Assembly (NCBI GenBank): GCA_944474755.1
Contig: OX104124.1
Span: 29,052,452 to 29,116,451, forward strand
Length of the DNA: 64,000 nt
Origin: Limnoperna fortunei
Lineage: Eukaryota; Mollusca; Bivalvia; Mytilida; Modiolidae
Direction of reading: 5' to 3'
Shown here: in pieces, positions 1 through 11,650 of the stretch
How positions within the stretch are numbered: the stretch's first letter is position 1
Layout of the letters: the number at the start of each line of letters is the position of its first letter
Program-made: the position numbers and the translations under genes
Notes under the pieces: model-generated
The model's input: the letters and a program-made list of their open reading frames with translations, nothing else
What the model was told of the DNA's origin: nothing
Database searches by the model: none

Positions 1-1
1 A

Positions 2-488
2 GCGTGCATCGCAGTTCCGCTTACTGACCTAACTAAAAAGGGTCAGCTGAATAAGGTTATTTGGAAACGTTCTCACGAACACGCATTTAGGACTCTTAGA
101 AACGCGCAAATCAAGTTCCCAATTTTAAAACTACCAAAATATGTCCGAACCATTTATTTTGATGACCGATGCGTCAGATTACGGTATTGGGGCCGTGTTA
201 ATGCAAGAGTAAGATGGAATTAAGATGCCGGTTTCCTATGCAAGTAGGAAATTGAAAAGTAGTGAAGAAGCTTACTCCACTATTGAAAAAAAATGTTTGG
301 CAATAGTGTGGGCGATTCAAAAGTTTCACAGGTACCTGTATGGTCAGGAATTTACATTGCAGACCGATCATAAAAGTAAGAAAAAGGTAGCGAATGTGCG
401 ACTTATGCATTGGCAACCCTACAAATTTAAAATAGTGGAAGTAAGTGGTAAGGCAAAGGTAGGTGCGGATTATCTTAGCAGAATATAG
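2..488 (+). pseudogene. Ty3/Gypsy retrotransposon RT/RNase H fragment, decayed
   Basis: This is the tail of a Ty3/Gypsy-type polyprotein. Frame 2 up to about 140 reads the RT C-terminus (a PLTDLTKKG-like start, then KFPILKLPKY). The frame then shifts and continues as the RNase H domain: FILMTDASDYGIGAVL, PVSYASRKL, AYSTIEKKCLAIVWA, FTLQTDHK, and the closing VGADYLSR. Breaks seen: a frameshift near 141, an in-frame TAA at 210-212, and loss of roughly 20 residues after QTDHK where the family usually has a longer linker. The integrase domain is absent; coding similarity stops at 488. The element runs off the left edge of the window, so the 5' part may lie outside. It is a dead copy, with no intact start or product. 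Confidence 0.85.
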
Positions 489-649
489 GGAACCAGATGG
501 ACATCAGATAAGGTAAGGTGTAAACAGGTTTTGGTATACGGAGAGGCACTTGTACAATTTGTTTAGAAATTTGAAGCTATTAATAGAATACCATTTTATT
601 TTTGTTTTTTTTTTGTAATAAAGTACTTTGTACTTCTCTTTGGATGGAG

Positions 650-1265
650 ATGTCACGTCACAGATGACTGTTGTTTTGTACATTCGTTTACATTTGCATA
701 TCTATCAGTTTATTACCCGTGGCTAGCTTCAGTAGGATATTTAAACCCTTTATAGTAAGCCTCAATCAAATCACATGATAAAATTTTATCTGGTCTTACC
801 TGCATGCTATTTGGATTACTTTCGAGTCGAGCGCTGACATGGTTCTTGCAAGTGGCGCTGTTAAGAGCTCACCGGTCTGTTGGTAACAGTTTTGTTTTAT
901 ATTTTATTAAAATTTAATTTGCTAAAATACTCAGTTTTTTTTGCTGCAATATTTATGATCTGACTTTTTTCACTTAATTTGGGTTTTAAATATTGTAGAA
1001 GAGAAATTCAAGACATTTTGTATCTTATAATATTGTACTCGAAAACGCTGGCATTAAGTGTAAGCTATAGTTTAGCATATTTTCTCCACAACCGATGTAT
1101 TGTGTAAGTGCGACATACTAAACTGTTAATTTTCAGTGTCATACGTTGTGTTTTATTTTGCTTAATTTATTTTGTAATAGATGTTATTAACACGACCGAA
1201 GTAGTAGTACCTGTTGTAATATAATAGTACAAGTATATATTTGAAGTAGACAATTGCATAAATAA
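650..1265 (+). repeat. Possible 3' LTR or tail of the Gypsy fragment
   Basis: A purine-rich stretch (ggatggaga) ends directly at TGTCACGTCACAG, as a polypurine tract followed by a TG-starting LTR would. A TATA-like sequence (atatttaaaccc) lies about 80 bases further in, and AATAAG-type polyadenylation sequence lies near 1258. No matching 5' LTR is in the window and the right boundary is not visible, so this is only suggestive. Confidence 0.25.
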
Positions 1266-2574
1266 GTACGTAACGAATCTGACTTAATTAGCGACTCAGT
1301 AGAATATACATTATGTAGTATTATGTAATATGGTATTTTGGTAGGTCCCAGTAGTGGCCCGTAGTATGTAGTCTGATGTTAGTGCACAGTACTTTTGTTG
1401 CAGTACAGGAGAATGCAGTACCCAGTAGAAGAAACGGATTGAAGTGTTTATTTACAGCTGTATATCTTGTACCTACGGAAATTTGGAAGTATTTGGTTTA
1501 AGTGACAGTTATTTTTGGAAATTTGGACTTTCCACTGTTTAAAATTTTTTTTTGTAAACAAACTTGTTTTTATAATTACCATATAAAGATATAATGTTGC
1601 ATAAAGCAGGCTTAAAAAAATTGTTTTTGTTTGAAGTGTGTTTAATGGCACTTTCGGCAATATTCTGCTAAACTGAGGCATCCTGTTTTTGTTGAACGAG
1701 GAAGCCAAAGTACCACAGACCAGGAACATTTCCAATAATTGTCGATCAAGATTAAAGTCGAGCTACTAATACCTGAGCCGCTCGGCCACCGTCTAAAATT
1801 AAGTTTGTATCTTTTTAGAAGCTGATGTCACCACTTATATTTTTATGGAGACATTTATATATAATGATATACTCTTATCCACTTACAACACTGAATGGCA
1901 TCTGATGACACCTTCACATAATCCTTGTCACATGGTGCACCTGATATTTTACATTTTGACCAGAATGATATTAAGGATTTCCCATAGCAAAACCATGGCC
2001 ATTCTTAACGTAGGAGAGCTGCGGTTATCTATTAGTGAGAAGTGCTTACAGTTTTTCTAGTATTTTCTGCTTTTATTTTTTTTATTTTCTTGAATTTTCT
2101 TGTTGCTTTTTTTTTTAATTTCCATTGAATCATATGCCAGTGAAATATTTTTTACTTTGACTATAATCAAACATGTGTCAGGGTTTTCATTTAAAACTCG
2201 CAAAGCAACCGTTCCACCAGTGCAATCTGCACTTTGATTTTTTAAATTCTAACTGATTAAAAATAGGGGTCACTCAGGACTGTTTAACATGGAGCATATG
2301 CGAAAAATATCCCAATGCTTTAATTTAAGGAAATGCAACCCCGACTGTTTGGTTACTGCTCAAGAATCAATTTCTCACCCGAGACATGGAAATTTTTCCT
2401 GTCATCCTGTTGGTGAAATTTCTCTTTCTAATGAGTCAGCGAGGTACCTATTTTTAGCCGGTTGAGATATCCTTATTTCAACCCGTGGGTGAGAATTTCA
2501 CGCTCCTTTTCCCGTAAAAATGTATTGTGACGTCAACTGTCGGTTCACCGAGAAAAATCATAAATATCTGTTTT
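1266..2574. other. AT-rich intergenic sequence, no gene seen
   Basis: Short open frames here show no recognisable motif and no splice-linked continuation. I see no repeat boundary except the inverted repeat that begins at about 2575. Confidence 0.6.
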
Positions 2575-3398
2575 AGTTGTGTTGGTTTACTAGGCCTCTT
2601 TAAATATTAACATGAAAACAACATATCTGAGCTTCCATGAACAATTTATGCCGCAATCTGATAGCGGTACACATCAAAACAAACACAACGCAACAACTTA
2701 TACGCTGAAGATTACGTTCAGAGTAGATAACTCTATTTGTTGACAACTTTAAACCCGTACTTTTTTATCAAATTAGTGAGAAATAGAATTGCCGAGAGAT
2801 GTTCCGATTGCTGTATATTGAACTCGTTATTATTACGCCCAAAACTTGGCATAATTTTTGATTGGATGATATTTTTATTGTCTAAAAAATTACTTCCGTT
2901 CATATCAAGAAGTGTAAAAAAAAATTGTAGCAAAGTTTACATTTGAATACGTTTATAAAATATTTAATTTAATGCACAATCAAGAGAGAATCTTACTGTG
3001 ACGTCATTTTATAAGTATAGACATGTTTGCATGGTTTTCCTGGCCTAAAAATAGGGCCCTAAAAATAGAATAATTGTTTTGTCTCCACCTATTGGTAGCG
3101 AAAATTATAATAAGGTGATCCCAGACGCTATTTTATATGCGTCAGGGTGAACGAGACTACTTCCACCGGTGTTTTATTCTATATCTCACTTCGTTAAAAA
3201 AAACGGTGCTGTTCTGTTTGAAGATGTCAACGAATACAGTTATCTACCCGGAAAGTAATCTCCAGTGTACATTTTGTGCGTAAACGTGTTTGATTTAATG
3301 TGTACCGTATCATACTATGGTATACGTTTGGTCGATGAAGCTCAGATATGTTGTTTTCATGTATTTATTTAAAGAATACGAGTGAACAAACCCCAAAA
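2575..3398. repeat. Large imperfect inverted repeat (foldback element)
   Basis: The arm at about 2575-2745 is repeated in reverse complement at about 3222-3398. The best-conserved part is CATGAAAACAACATATCTGA near 2611, matching TCAGATATGTTGTTTTCATG near 3341. Other shared blocks are GGTACACAT, GAAGATTACGTTC/GGAGATTACTTTC, and GTAGATAACT(C/G)TATT(T/C)GTTGAC. The arms are about 150-170 bp and diverged by indels; the central ~470 bp is unpaired. This fits an old foldback or MITE-like DNA element. No target-site duplication was identified. Confidence 0.7.
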
Positions 3399-4319
3399 AG
3401 CAAATATTTATGTTTTTTATTACTTAACCGACAGTACATTCAAAATCAGTAAAATGGGACAAATTGGGAAAAAAAACTACTATAATTTTGTAGTATAAAA
3501 ATCTTTGAAAAAAGTTCTTTTATCAAAACTAACATATATTTGCTACTTAGATATAAAAGGGAACATGCTGGGCTATATCGGAATTTAAATTTTTTACCAC
3601 TGGAATATACCTCCTGATGAATGGAATGTGATTTACGTTACAAACATTATTGGTATAAACCAGAAGAGAAAAGTACCAACAATGTTGTGATAATGGATAA
3701 ACTTCATTTGTCAGACTGAAATATGGTAATATTGAAAGCATTAAATAAATAAATGGACAAAGTCTTCATTATTTTAAGATTCGCCGAGACTGGTTTTTAG
3801 TGTGTATGACATAATTTTTTTACTGAATTTCAGGTCAATTTAAAAAGACCTTTTTATCAAAGTCATCTAATTTGTTTTTAGCCCCCCGAAAGGATTTATT
3901 GCAGGAGAAATAGTTCATTAGGAATAAGGTTATTTAGTATCAATATCAAGAAAGGGTCACAGATGATGTATTTTCATTTCGGCTCACGCGTATGCTATGT
4001 TGTAACGTAAATCACAAAGACTTAGAATTTTCCATCCGACAAAAATAAGTGCATTTTTGGTAAATACAATTCATACTATTTTATAAATTTGAAGTGTAGT
4101 GACTGCCTTGGTTAGAATTTGCATTTCATAAGTCTTCAAAAATGTAAGGTTTAACGGCCTTTATTGTAATAGGAACAAATAAAAGATACATTTTTAAAAC
4201 AATTATAGCAAACATGGTTTGAAAAAATCTTAAACACATACATATTAAAAATCTTAGCAGTCGGTTCAGCAATGAAAATTTTAAAAAAAAGTTAATGGTT
4301 TTAAATCAGTGAAAGGAAT
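3399..4319. other. AT-rich intergenic sequence, no gene seen
   Basis: I found no coding motif, tandem repeat or inverted repeat that I could support in this stretch. Confidence 0.55.
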
Positions 4320-5550
4320 ATAAGCATTTTCCGGGCATTTTAGCCTCCTAATTCACGACTATCTTTGGATCCCCCACAAGACAGACGATGCTCTCCGAAG
4401 ACAGCTGCTGAGGCAACTTTATCATCATATTTTTACTCGTATGTAAAAATAGCCCTCAGGGTAACACGATTTTATTCCTACGAAATGTTGTATTATTAAA
4501 GCGTTTGTATAAGAAATTTATGTTTTATCAGATCATGAAGGAATACTAGTTTGGGATTTAACCAAGGTAGATTATGTGGCAATTTCATCTGAATTTATAC
4601 CTTATCTTCTCTATGAGATGTAATTCGCCGGCCAAAGTTTGAATTTTGTGCTATGTTCATAAAGATTTGGCGGTCATGGGAATGATTGCCAGTATAGGCT
4701 TTTAATTTGTTTGCACATTGCAATGAAGGCTAATTTGCTTCTACTTGCAAGCTATCTACAGGTGTGGTTCTAATGGTCGCATGATGGTGAACAGTATCAA
4801 GGATTTTGACACATGATTTACGAGGTGAACCATACACAAAGCAACCGTAATTCAATTTAGATCGAACCAAGGAGGTTGCACTGTTTAAACGGTGCTGGAT
4901 ACAACTTAAAAAATATCAAGTACTTTAAGGCATTTTTCAACATTTTGATATCGCGAAGAAAGGCGAGAGTGGAGTGAAAATCAAACAATGAAAGTAGTTT
5001 TGATAGTATTGCTATATAGTTTTGTTAGTGGCGAATTTGAAGCCATTCTCCACTGCCCATCTCTCTATTCCTAAAATAACTGTAGTTGGCGTTCAATATT
5101 ATTCACGCTAATCGTCAAAATATAAAGAACCATCAATGTTATCCTTTAAATAACTACAGCAAAACTATTTTTATACTAAATTAGGTGACAAAAAGGATGC
5201 TTACTTACGAACACCCATTTCTTATTTACAATGGACATTGAATTTACCCCAACTTTAAATTCTCTATCGGATAAAAATTTTTAAATAAAAACCTTACAAC
5301 CCCATATCAAAAAGATCATTTAAAATATTCTGTATCATATCCTATTTTTAAATCGAAAACTATAGACTGATAGTTGCACGCATCAGTTTTAATCTTTTTT
5401 CAGGTTTTGGAATAGGCACCACGGTAGTTAATTTCCATAAGATAGTAAATCACTCTTTCCCAAATACTGTTAAGGATGTGTAAAAGACATTATAAAGAAA
5501 ACTGTGAGTGATGCTTGAGGAGTTGATAATGAATATCCTCTAAGCAAACA
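4320..5550 (-). pseudogene. Non-LTR retrotransposon (LINE) RT plus RNase H remnant
   Basis: Read on the minus strand from about 5450 down, the order matches the RT and C-terminus of a non-LTR retrotransposon. The segments are TTVVPIPKPEK (RT entry motif), a degraded ISL block, FVSKHPFCHLI (replacing the usual PQGS-type block), RWAVENGFKFATNKT near 5065, SLVRSKLNYGCFVYGSPRK near 4850, VDSLQVEAN near 4740, and PHNLPWLNPKLVF near 4550. A ribonuclease H-like KYDDKVASAAVFGEHRLSCG segment lies near 4400. Pieces lie in different frames with several stops (for example TAG after VEAN), so the copy is dead. The RT plus RNase H order suggests the I/Jockey group; clade assignment needs a tree. The endonuclease part is not seen. 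Confidence 0.75.
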
Positions 5551-6137
5551 TGTTGTATCGTGTGATTGGTTATTAGAAAGTATGAGCTGTTTCAAAGAAA
5601 ATGGTTTATTATAATCAACTAAATGTTTGGATTAAAAATAAAGTTTGGATTTTTCTTTTTGAATTGAGCCTCGCTGAAAATCTGGATGATAATTTTCATC
5701 AGAGGAGTGCTTTGCAAAAGTTTCAGCCAATTTGTTTGCTATATCTGATTCAGATTACTATTTTTACGTTTAATTTTACGTATCATATTCTAAGTTATAT
5801 TCATCAATTATTAAACATATTTTACACAATAAGAAGAGGTAAAGGAAAGTAACCTTAATAATTAAAGACGTTAACAAAATATTTCACACATGACCATTGT
5901 ATTTGCTTATAGACATAACCGTCAAGGTACATACTAGTAACTGAAATATTAAGAAAAATGAAAAAATATATCAACACGAAAAGTATTTTTTTTCCATCTA
6001 AGATAAGCTGATGATAAAAACACAAAGAGAGTTGTAAACTGACGTATTATATTTACCGTAATAGTAACGTTTCTAGTCTTTACCGTGAATGTTATCAATT
6101 AAAAATTATATGCAGGGACTATACTGTGAAGGTTTAC
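5551..6137. other. AT-rich intergenic sequence, no gene seen
   Basis: An 83-codon open frame starts at 5601, but its translation is hydrophobic and low in complexity and shows no domain. I regard it as chance. Confidence 0.5.
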
Positions 6138-6530
6138 AGTGCTAGACCCACAGAGCTGCCTAGCACGTTCCAGGTGGTTGATAGAATGCGCTCTCGTTTT
6201 GGAATTGTCGAGTCATAATACGGAAAGCTTCATCGCGGAAAACAGTGGGTAACGTGTTTGAAAAGTACCATGCTCCTTGCACGATAAAGAAAACTTGTGT
6301 TGTTGGCGATAAGCGTTGGCTCGTGGAGGTTGCTACAAAAGGCTAAATTTGTTGACCCTACCCGTAACCCATACTTTTCCAGTGGCACTCAAAATAATGT
6401 GTTACCTTTGGTCTATATTTCTCGTATTGACTTATTGTTTGTTAGCTTGTTCTTGTCCTGAAATAAAGCTGAAATACTGCTCGCTGGACGTGAAAGAAAA
6501 AAACATCAATCGATCAATCAAAATTAAATG
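6138..6530 (+). repeat. Dispersed retroposon family with CAAT-type tail, copy A
   Basis: This is one of four long copies in the window (also near 12700, 14375 and 53779). Shared landmarks in order are GACCCACAGAGC near the start, CATAATAC/CATACTGAA then CCTGxCGGxG, GTGGGT(A/G)ACGTGTTT, CTCCTTGCACGATAA, GTAGATGTCG-like, CTTGTTCTTGTCCTGAA, CTGAAATACTGCTCGCTGGA, and an AATCAATCAATC-type tail. The tail and the truncated copy at 31818 point to retroposition. The 97-codon open frame across it (6316-6609) is not conserved in the other copies and is unlikely to be a gene. Confidence 0.75.
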
Positions 6531-6606
6531 TAAAAATGTTCTGCGAAACCCACGAGAAAATTACGATGTATATATTTGCAAATATGGTTTAATGACAATC
6601 TGTAAA

Positions 6607-6755
6607 TGAGAGGGTGGACAGGGTAGTGGGAGACAGGGAGAGAGGGGGAGGGAGAAAGGAGTAGAGGGGAGGGAGAAAGGAGCTGAGGGGAGGGAGAAAG
6701 GAGGTGAGGGGAGGGAGAAAGGAGAAAGGGGGAGGGAGAAAGGAAAAAAAATTAA
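6607..6755 (+). repeat. G-rich purine minisatellite, array 1
   Basis: Tandem units of about 21 bp follow GGGAGGGAGAAAGGAG(N)3-5, with about five units plus shorter derivatives. The plus strand is almost pure purine with runs of 3-5 G, so G-quadruplex or triplex formation is plausible. The same unit recurs at 12537-12662. Open frames on both strands reflect the repeat, not a gene. Confidence 0.9.
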
Positions 6756-7597
6756 AAAGAGGGAGGCAGTACTTTTACAAATATGTTCTTTAATTCGTAC
6801 CTGAAAATCATTTAATAAGTGCCAATTCATTGATGTAATTTAAAAAGACTAAAATTATTTTCATAAAACTCCAGTAAAGAGATTAATTGCATCCAAATGA
6901 TCAGAATTTTTACTATGCTAGTATATGCAGTAAGGTTTTTCCTAAAGCGTATGTCTGTCCCTTTTCTATATTGTGATCACTTATTGACTAGGTGTCTGTC
7001 ATCTGTTATCTGTCCGTTGTTAACTTTATAAACAATCTTCTCCTCCGATACCACTTAGAGTACCTAGTTTTAGATTTGCATCCATGAGTTTGATCCATGT
7101 ATGTAAAACAAATATTAATCAAAGCGCAGTTTGCACTGGTAGTGTTTTATTGCATGTAGTACATAATACCGATAGATTTTAAAACAAATGAAGTTTTGTT
7201 AATTCTGTTACATTGAAAATTGTAACAATTTCAATAAGACGTAGCGCACGTTATTGGGGCCTTTAAACGTAGCGTTATTTGAGCTTTTTTGACGTTACAT
7301 TAAATATTACGTCGTGCACCTTAAAAGAGGGTTTAAAATCTAGATTTGTATGTCTATGTCCACAATAAATAACCATTTATTGCTCAAATTGTATTTAAAT
7401 TGGCACACATACGTTTTGCGCATTGATATTTTCCTTATCGAATATTTATAATATGTTCAAGCAACTTTGTTTATAATAACATCGTTTAAAAAATTAGCGC
7501 TAAAGAAACGACTATAGAAATAGATAAACTCGTGTAAATCTGACAAAAATATATGTTGTACTCTAAAATTTCATGGAAAAATTATTGAGAAAAATAG
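6756..7597. other. AT-rich intergenic sequence, no gene seen
   Basis: I saw no coding motif or repeat boundary in this stretch. Confidence 0.5.
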
Positions 7598-8950
7598 AGG
7601 CTCCCAGGAGCCTGTATCGCTCACCTGAACCTGAAACCAAACAACCCTTTTTTATCCAGCTTTTCTTTGCTATAAGAAATTGCCCAACACTTCTGCAAAA
7701 GTCATTAATTTTTACCTTTTAAGAGAAATAACTCCTATAAAGAGGAGCTTTTGATGCTTAGAGGGAGAAGGGAGGTTCACTTCAAATTTGCTGTACCTGT
7801 TATACTTTTTTAACTATCAGTCGAAAACTCTCTTGACTCCCCCCCCCCCCCCCCATTTTCCATTTTCTATTTGAAGCCAACGTAGCTATGTAGGTAGTCA
7901 GGTGTCATGATTTGCACAACCTAAAGATGATGTGTGCAATGTTTCAAAGCATTCCTTTAATGGTTTACAGAGAAGAAGATTTTTTTAAATCAAGTAAAAT
8001 TGATAAAAATTTTTTCAAGGAGAATAATTCCTAAACGGATCATCAGACAATCTTGACCCTAAGTCATTTTTGTAGCCCTCATAGAGCAGAACAATTAAGC
8101 AATGCTAACTTTTTCTCTAGTTCTAATAATTTTCAAGATTTTGAGGCAAAAATGTCAAAAGTAATCAATTTTGACAATTAAAGGGCAATAACTCCTATAA
8201 GGAGTCCTCATACAACTTCAACCCAATGGAGTGTTTCGTAGAGCTTTTGGTGCAGATGAAGGCCTATTTGTTGGGTTTTCCTGTATCTGTTACACTTTTT
8301 TAAATATAAGCCAAAAACTGTATTTTACCCCCCCCCCTCCATTCTATTTTTAGCCATGGCGGTCATGTTGGTTAATCTGCAGCCATGGTTGGTGCAAATG
8401 AGAACATTTGACGGATGATGTGTACAAAGTTTCAAAGCAGTACTTTCAGTTCAAGGGGAATAACTCTTAAACGGTTCATCAGATAATATTTACCCTAAAG
8501 TCATTTTTTCAGCCTTATAGAGCAGAACAATTAAGCAATGCTAACTTTTTCTCTAGTTCTAATAATTTTCAAGATTTTGAGGCAAAAAAGTCCAAAATAA
8601 TCAATTTCGACAATTAAAGGGCAATAACTCCTACAAGGAGTCGTCATACAACTTTGACCCAATGGTGTGTTTTGTAGAACTATTGATGCTGAAGAAGGAA
8701 AGTCTCTTTGGTTTTCCTGTATACTTTTTGAACTATAAGCCAAAAACTGTATTTTGACCCCCCTGTTCTATTTTTAGCCATGGCGACCATGTTGGTTGGT
8801 CTGAGGCCATGATTTGTGCAAACTTAGCAGAGGACATTTTACTGATGATGTGTGCAAAGTTTCAAAGCAATCCTTTCAGTGGTTTTGGAGGAGACGACGG
8901 ACGCCAAGTGATGGCAATAGCTCACACGACCCATCGAGTCAGGTGAGCTA
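7598..8950 (+). repeat. Interspersed element with three tandem ~440-bp units
   Basis: The left end reads GGCTCCCAGGAGCC (self-complementary) then GCTCACCTGA at about 7618. The right end reads TCAGGTGAGC at about 8939, the exact reverse complement of GCTCACCTGA, so the element is bounded by short inverted repeats. Inside are three tandem units, starting near 7680, 8097 and 8534. Each holds GGCAATAACTCCTATAA-like, CAACTT(C/T)(A/G)ACCCAATGG, AAACTGTATTTT, a C-run, ATTTTTAGCCATGGCG and GTGCAAAGTTTCAAAGCA. The last two units are offset by about 437 bp. It looks like a non-autonomous mobile element of a type common in bivalves (from memory). No coding capacity is seen. Confidence 0.75.
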
Positions 8951-10239
8951 AAAAAACGCATATCTAAAATGATATTATATTTTTCAGTGTGAATTTAAAG
9001 TGCGGCAAATACGTCGAAAGTCGTAATAAATCGGTAAAAAATTACACAAATGTGTTCGTAACATGAAAACAAATTGAAAAAGGGCAAAATTTGAAATTAA
9101 GAAAAAAGCATTCTTGAAAAGTTTTTTTTACAATTTAACAGTTTTATACAAATAAAAAACATTAAAATACGGCATCTTTTATAGGTATATCCCGTTCTTC
9201 ACAGTAATTCAGAGTAATGATTACGTCACCATACTAGATTTTGGGTACCTAACACTAATGGCAAATTTCAGGAAAACGAGGAACTAAAAGCTCTGAATGT
9301 CCAAATGGCCTGGTCTTGCTTTTCTTGTTACAATTTACAACACGATTTATGGTGGAAATCTTGGTTAAATATTTTTAGTTTCTAATTATTCAAGTATATT
9401 GGTTACCCAAAAGACGGATATAGTTCGTTTTGATCCACAACTAAAAATACTTTCGTCATCCATTAAAGGTCTCCGAACCAAAAAATATTTACTAGTATCT
9501 GAAACTAAAAAGACCCAACAACCTGCGGTAAGTCTTAGTCATTCATAATTATACTTGTAAAAAAAATTATTTCTACACATGGAAAGCCTGTAATACTCAC
9601 ATTACTCATTAGAAAAACTTTAGTTTAATCGACATGAACATGACACAAAATTTGTGGCCATCTTGAATTTAGGATCTGCGCCAAAATCTTAAAATTTATA
9701 CAGTATCAATTATGTTTGCTACTCGGATTTTCAGAGCAAGATTCCTTTTAATTTCCGCCAATCAGAACGTCAATGGCTCTAGTAGCCACAATGCATTTTA
9801 CAATGGCAGCAAATTACCCTTATATTAGTTCTGCATAATTTGATTTAAATAAGTGAAATAGTTTCTGAAACCAGCTATTTTTAGTGCCTCTGGAGTTCTA
9901 TGTTCCAGTGTTGTGGCCATCTTGGTTTTAGGATCAGTACCAAAGATTCACGATTTATAGAAAAGTAATACAGTACACTGGTTTATGTATCTGAGAGCGG
10001 CCCTAATCTGAACTATTTTTCACAAGCGCAAGTTGAAGAACATGGGTCAACACATGTTTTGGCCAATATCTCACAATGTTATATAGCTACAGAAAAAACC
10101 GTTACATTAAAATGATCAGCACATTCAATCTTTTTTAATTTCAGAAGTTGTTTAACTGCCTGTAGGACTTATGGACATTAAGTTACGATTTATTTATAGA
10201 AAATAGTCAGTTTTAACAGTTGACAAATAAAACAGCAGA
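8951..10239. other. Intergenic sequence with one imperfect duplicated segment
   Basis: Two similar blocks, near 9650-9720 and 9905-9995, share TGTGGCCATCTTG, TTTAGGATC, GCCAAAATCTTA/ACCAAAGATTCA and a following ACAGTA. This suggests an old dispersed or tandem repeat. No gene was recognised. Confidence 0.45.
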
Positions 10240-11650
10240 TTGATATAGTAAATTGCATAAATGATCAGCCAGACAATGCAAATCACTATGTTGGTCTAAA
10301 TTGTCTGACAAATTCGTAAATAAGTTTTTGCCCTTTAATAATGACTAGAGTGAAACTGTAAATTGCAAGACAATGCCTTTAAAAAACACATTTGGTCCAA
10401 AATTGTCAGACGAATCCTTACAGGTCTTTTTGCCCTTTAATAACAATTTTGTTAATAAAATATAAGTATTTGCCTTATAAATTTAGAGCTAGAGTAAAAA
10501 CTGTCAATTGCAAAAATAAACAGAAGGACATGGCCTACAAACAATTTAATTGTCAAAAAATAGTCCAGTTTCTCCTTATAGTATTATATGTAATTTACTC
10601 ATAATTTTTCTTGAAATTCTCAGTGTTTGCTAAAACTTATAAATTTCTCAATGAATCATCCTCATACTTACCATTAGGTTTTATAAAGGAATACATAATT
10701 AAACAATTCAACAGTTAACAAAATCGCAAAGTTCCTAGGTCTGAAAATAAGGAAAAAAATCCTTGAACAATAATAACAGTGTACAACTTCATACATGTTC
10801 AATCTTTCTGTGAAATTTAGAGTTCTAGATTGAAACTGTAGGAGTTAATTACACAATATATTTACTGTCTTCTGTAAATCTGCTCAAAAATGACCAAGTT
10901 CCAAGGACTGGAAAATTAGGAACATGCTGGAACACTTCCATAATAGCAGGTGCAACAAATTCAATACATGTGCAATCGTTATGTGAAGTTTCAGAGATCT
11001 TGGTTGAAAACTGTAGAAGGAGTTGATAAAAATAGATGCCCCATTTCCCCTGCCCGCCTTACCAAATCATACTATAGCCCAAAATCAGAGTGATACTCTA
11101 AACTGCAAAAATGATCTGTAAGGCAAGGGCCACTCTAATTAAAATTAAATCTTTCACTTGCTCCCCCTTTTTGTTATTGGTCGCTGCGTTCATCTTTCAC
11201 TTGCCCTCCTTTTTTTGCTATGGTCGCTGCGTGTTACTACGCAGCTACCAATAACAAAAAAATGGGGGGGGGGAGCAAGTGAAAGATTTAACTTTGACTT
11301 GGGGAGTTTTTTACGTCCTACACCGACAACTTAATGCGCTTGGTCGGACGGCGACGCTGGCCAGCAGAGAGGAAAACCACCTTCTCGGAGTGCCAGAGCC
11401 GTCCAGGCTTCGAAAACCTGGCCAGCCAGGGCCTTCTCAGGGAAGGCAACGGCGAAAGTCAGCCCTGAGAAGGGAAGATTGGACAAGGGCTACAAATAAC
11501 TCGTTTGGTCCAAGATTGTCAAATGACTTCTTTTTTGGAGTTATTTCCCTTGAATGGCAATTTATGAAATATCAGTTTTCTCCTTTTAAATAAAAAAACT
11601 ATAGCAGCAAAAGTAAAACTGTAAATAGCACAAATAATCAGGCAATTTAT
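10240..11650 (+). repeat. Diverged tandem/interspersed repeat block
   Basis: The block has two parts. (1) Units of roughly 110-150 bp contain TTTGGTCCAAAATTGTCAGACGA-like then TTGCCCTTTAATAAC, then AGAGTGAAACTGTAAATTGCA-like sequence; examples start near 10255, 10370 and 10520, with another near 11482-11640. (2) From 10780 to 11030 there are two units of ACATGT(T/G)CAATC(T/G)T followed by GTGAA(A/G)TTT(A/C)AGAG and GAAA(A)CTGTAG(A)AGGAGTT. A foldback element at 11131-11481 interrupts the first series. No gene seen. Confidence 0.6.
11131..11481 (+). mobile_element. Foldback element copy 1 with GC-rich insert
   Basis: The left end CACTCTAATTAAAATTAAAT and the CTTTCACTTGCTCCCCCTTT arm match the 119-bp palindromic element at 12181. 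The outer arm is partly duplicated (a second CTTTCACTTGCC... at about 11193), and the complementary arm GGGAGCAAGTGAAAGATTTA lies at 11270-11292. About 170 bp of strikingly GC-rich sequence (11310-11480) follows, then the right end ...GAAGATTG. Flanks GGCAAGGGC (11122-11130) and GACAAGGGC (11482-11490) match at 8 of 9 bases, consistent with a target-site duplication. The 104-codon open frame across it (11279-11593) has no domain I recognise. A Mutator-like non-autonomous origin is suggested by the 9-10-bp duplications, not proven. Confidence 0.6.

Noticed and set aside
11279..11593. A 104-codon GC-rich open frame that could be a small basic protein
   Set aside because: It starts within the inverted arm of a foldback element and ends in unrelated AT-rich repeat; no domain, no splice support. 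Kept only as a feature of the element.
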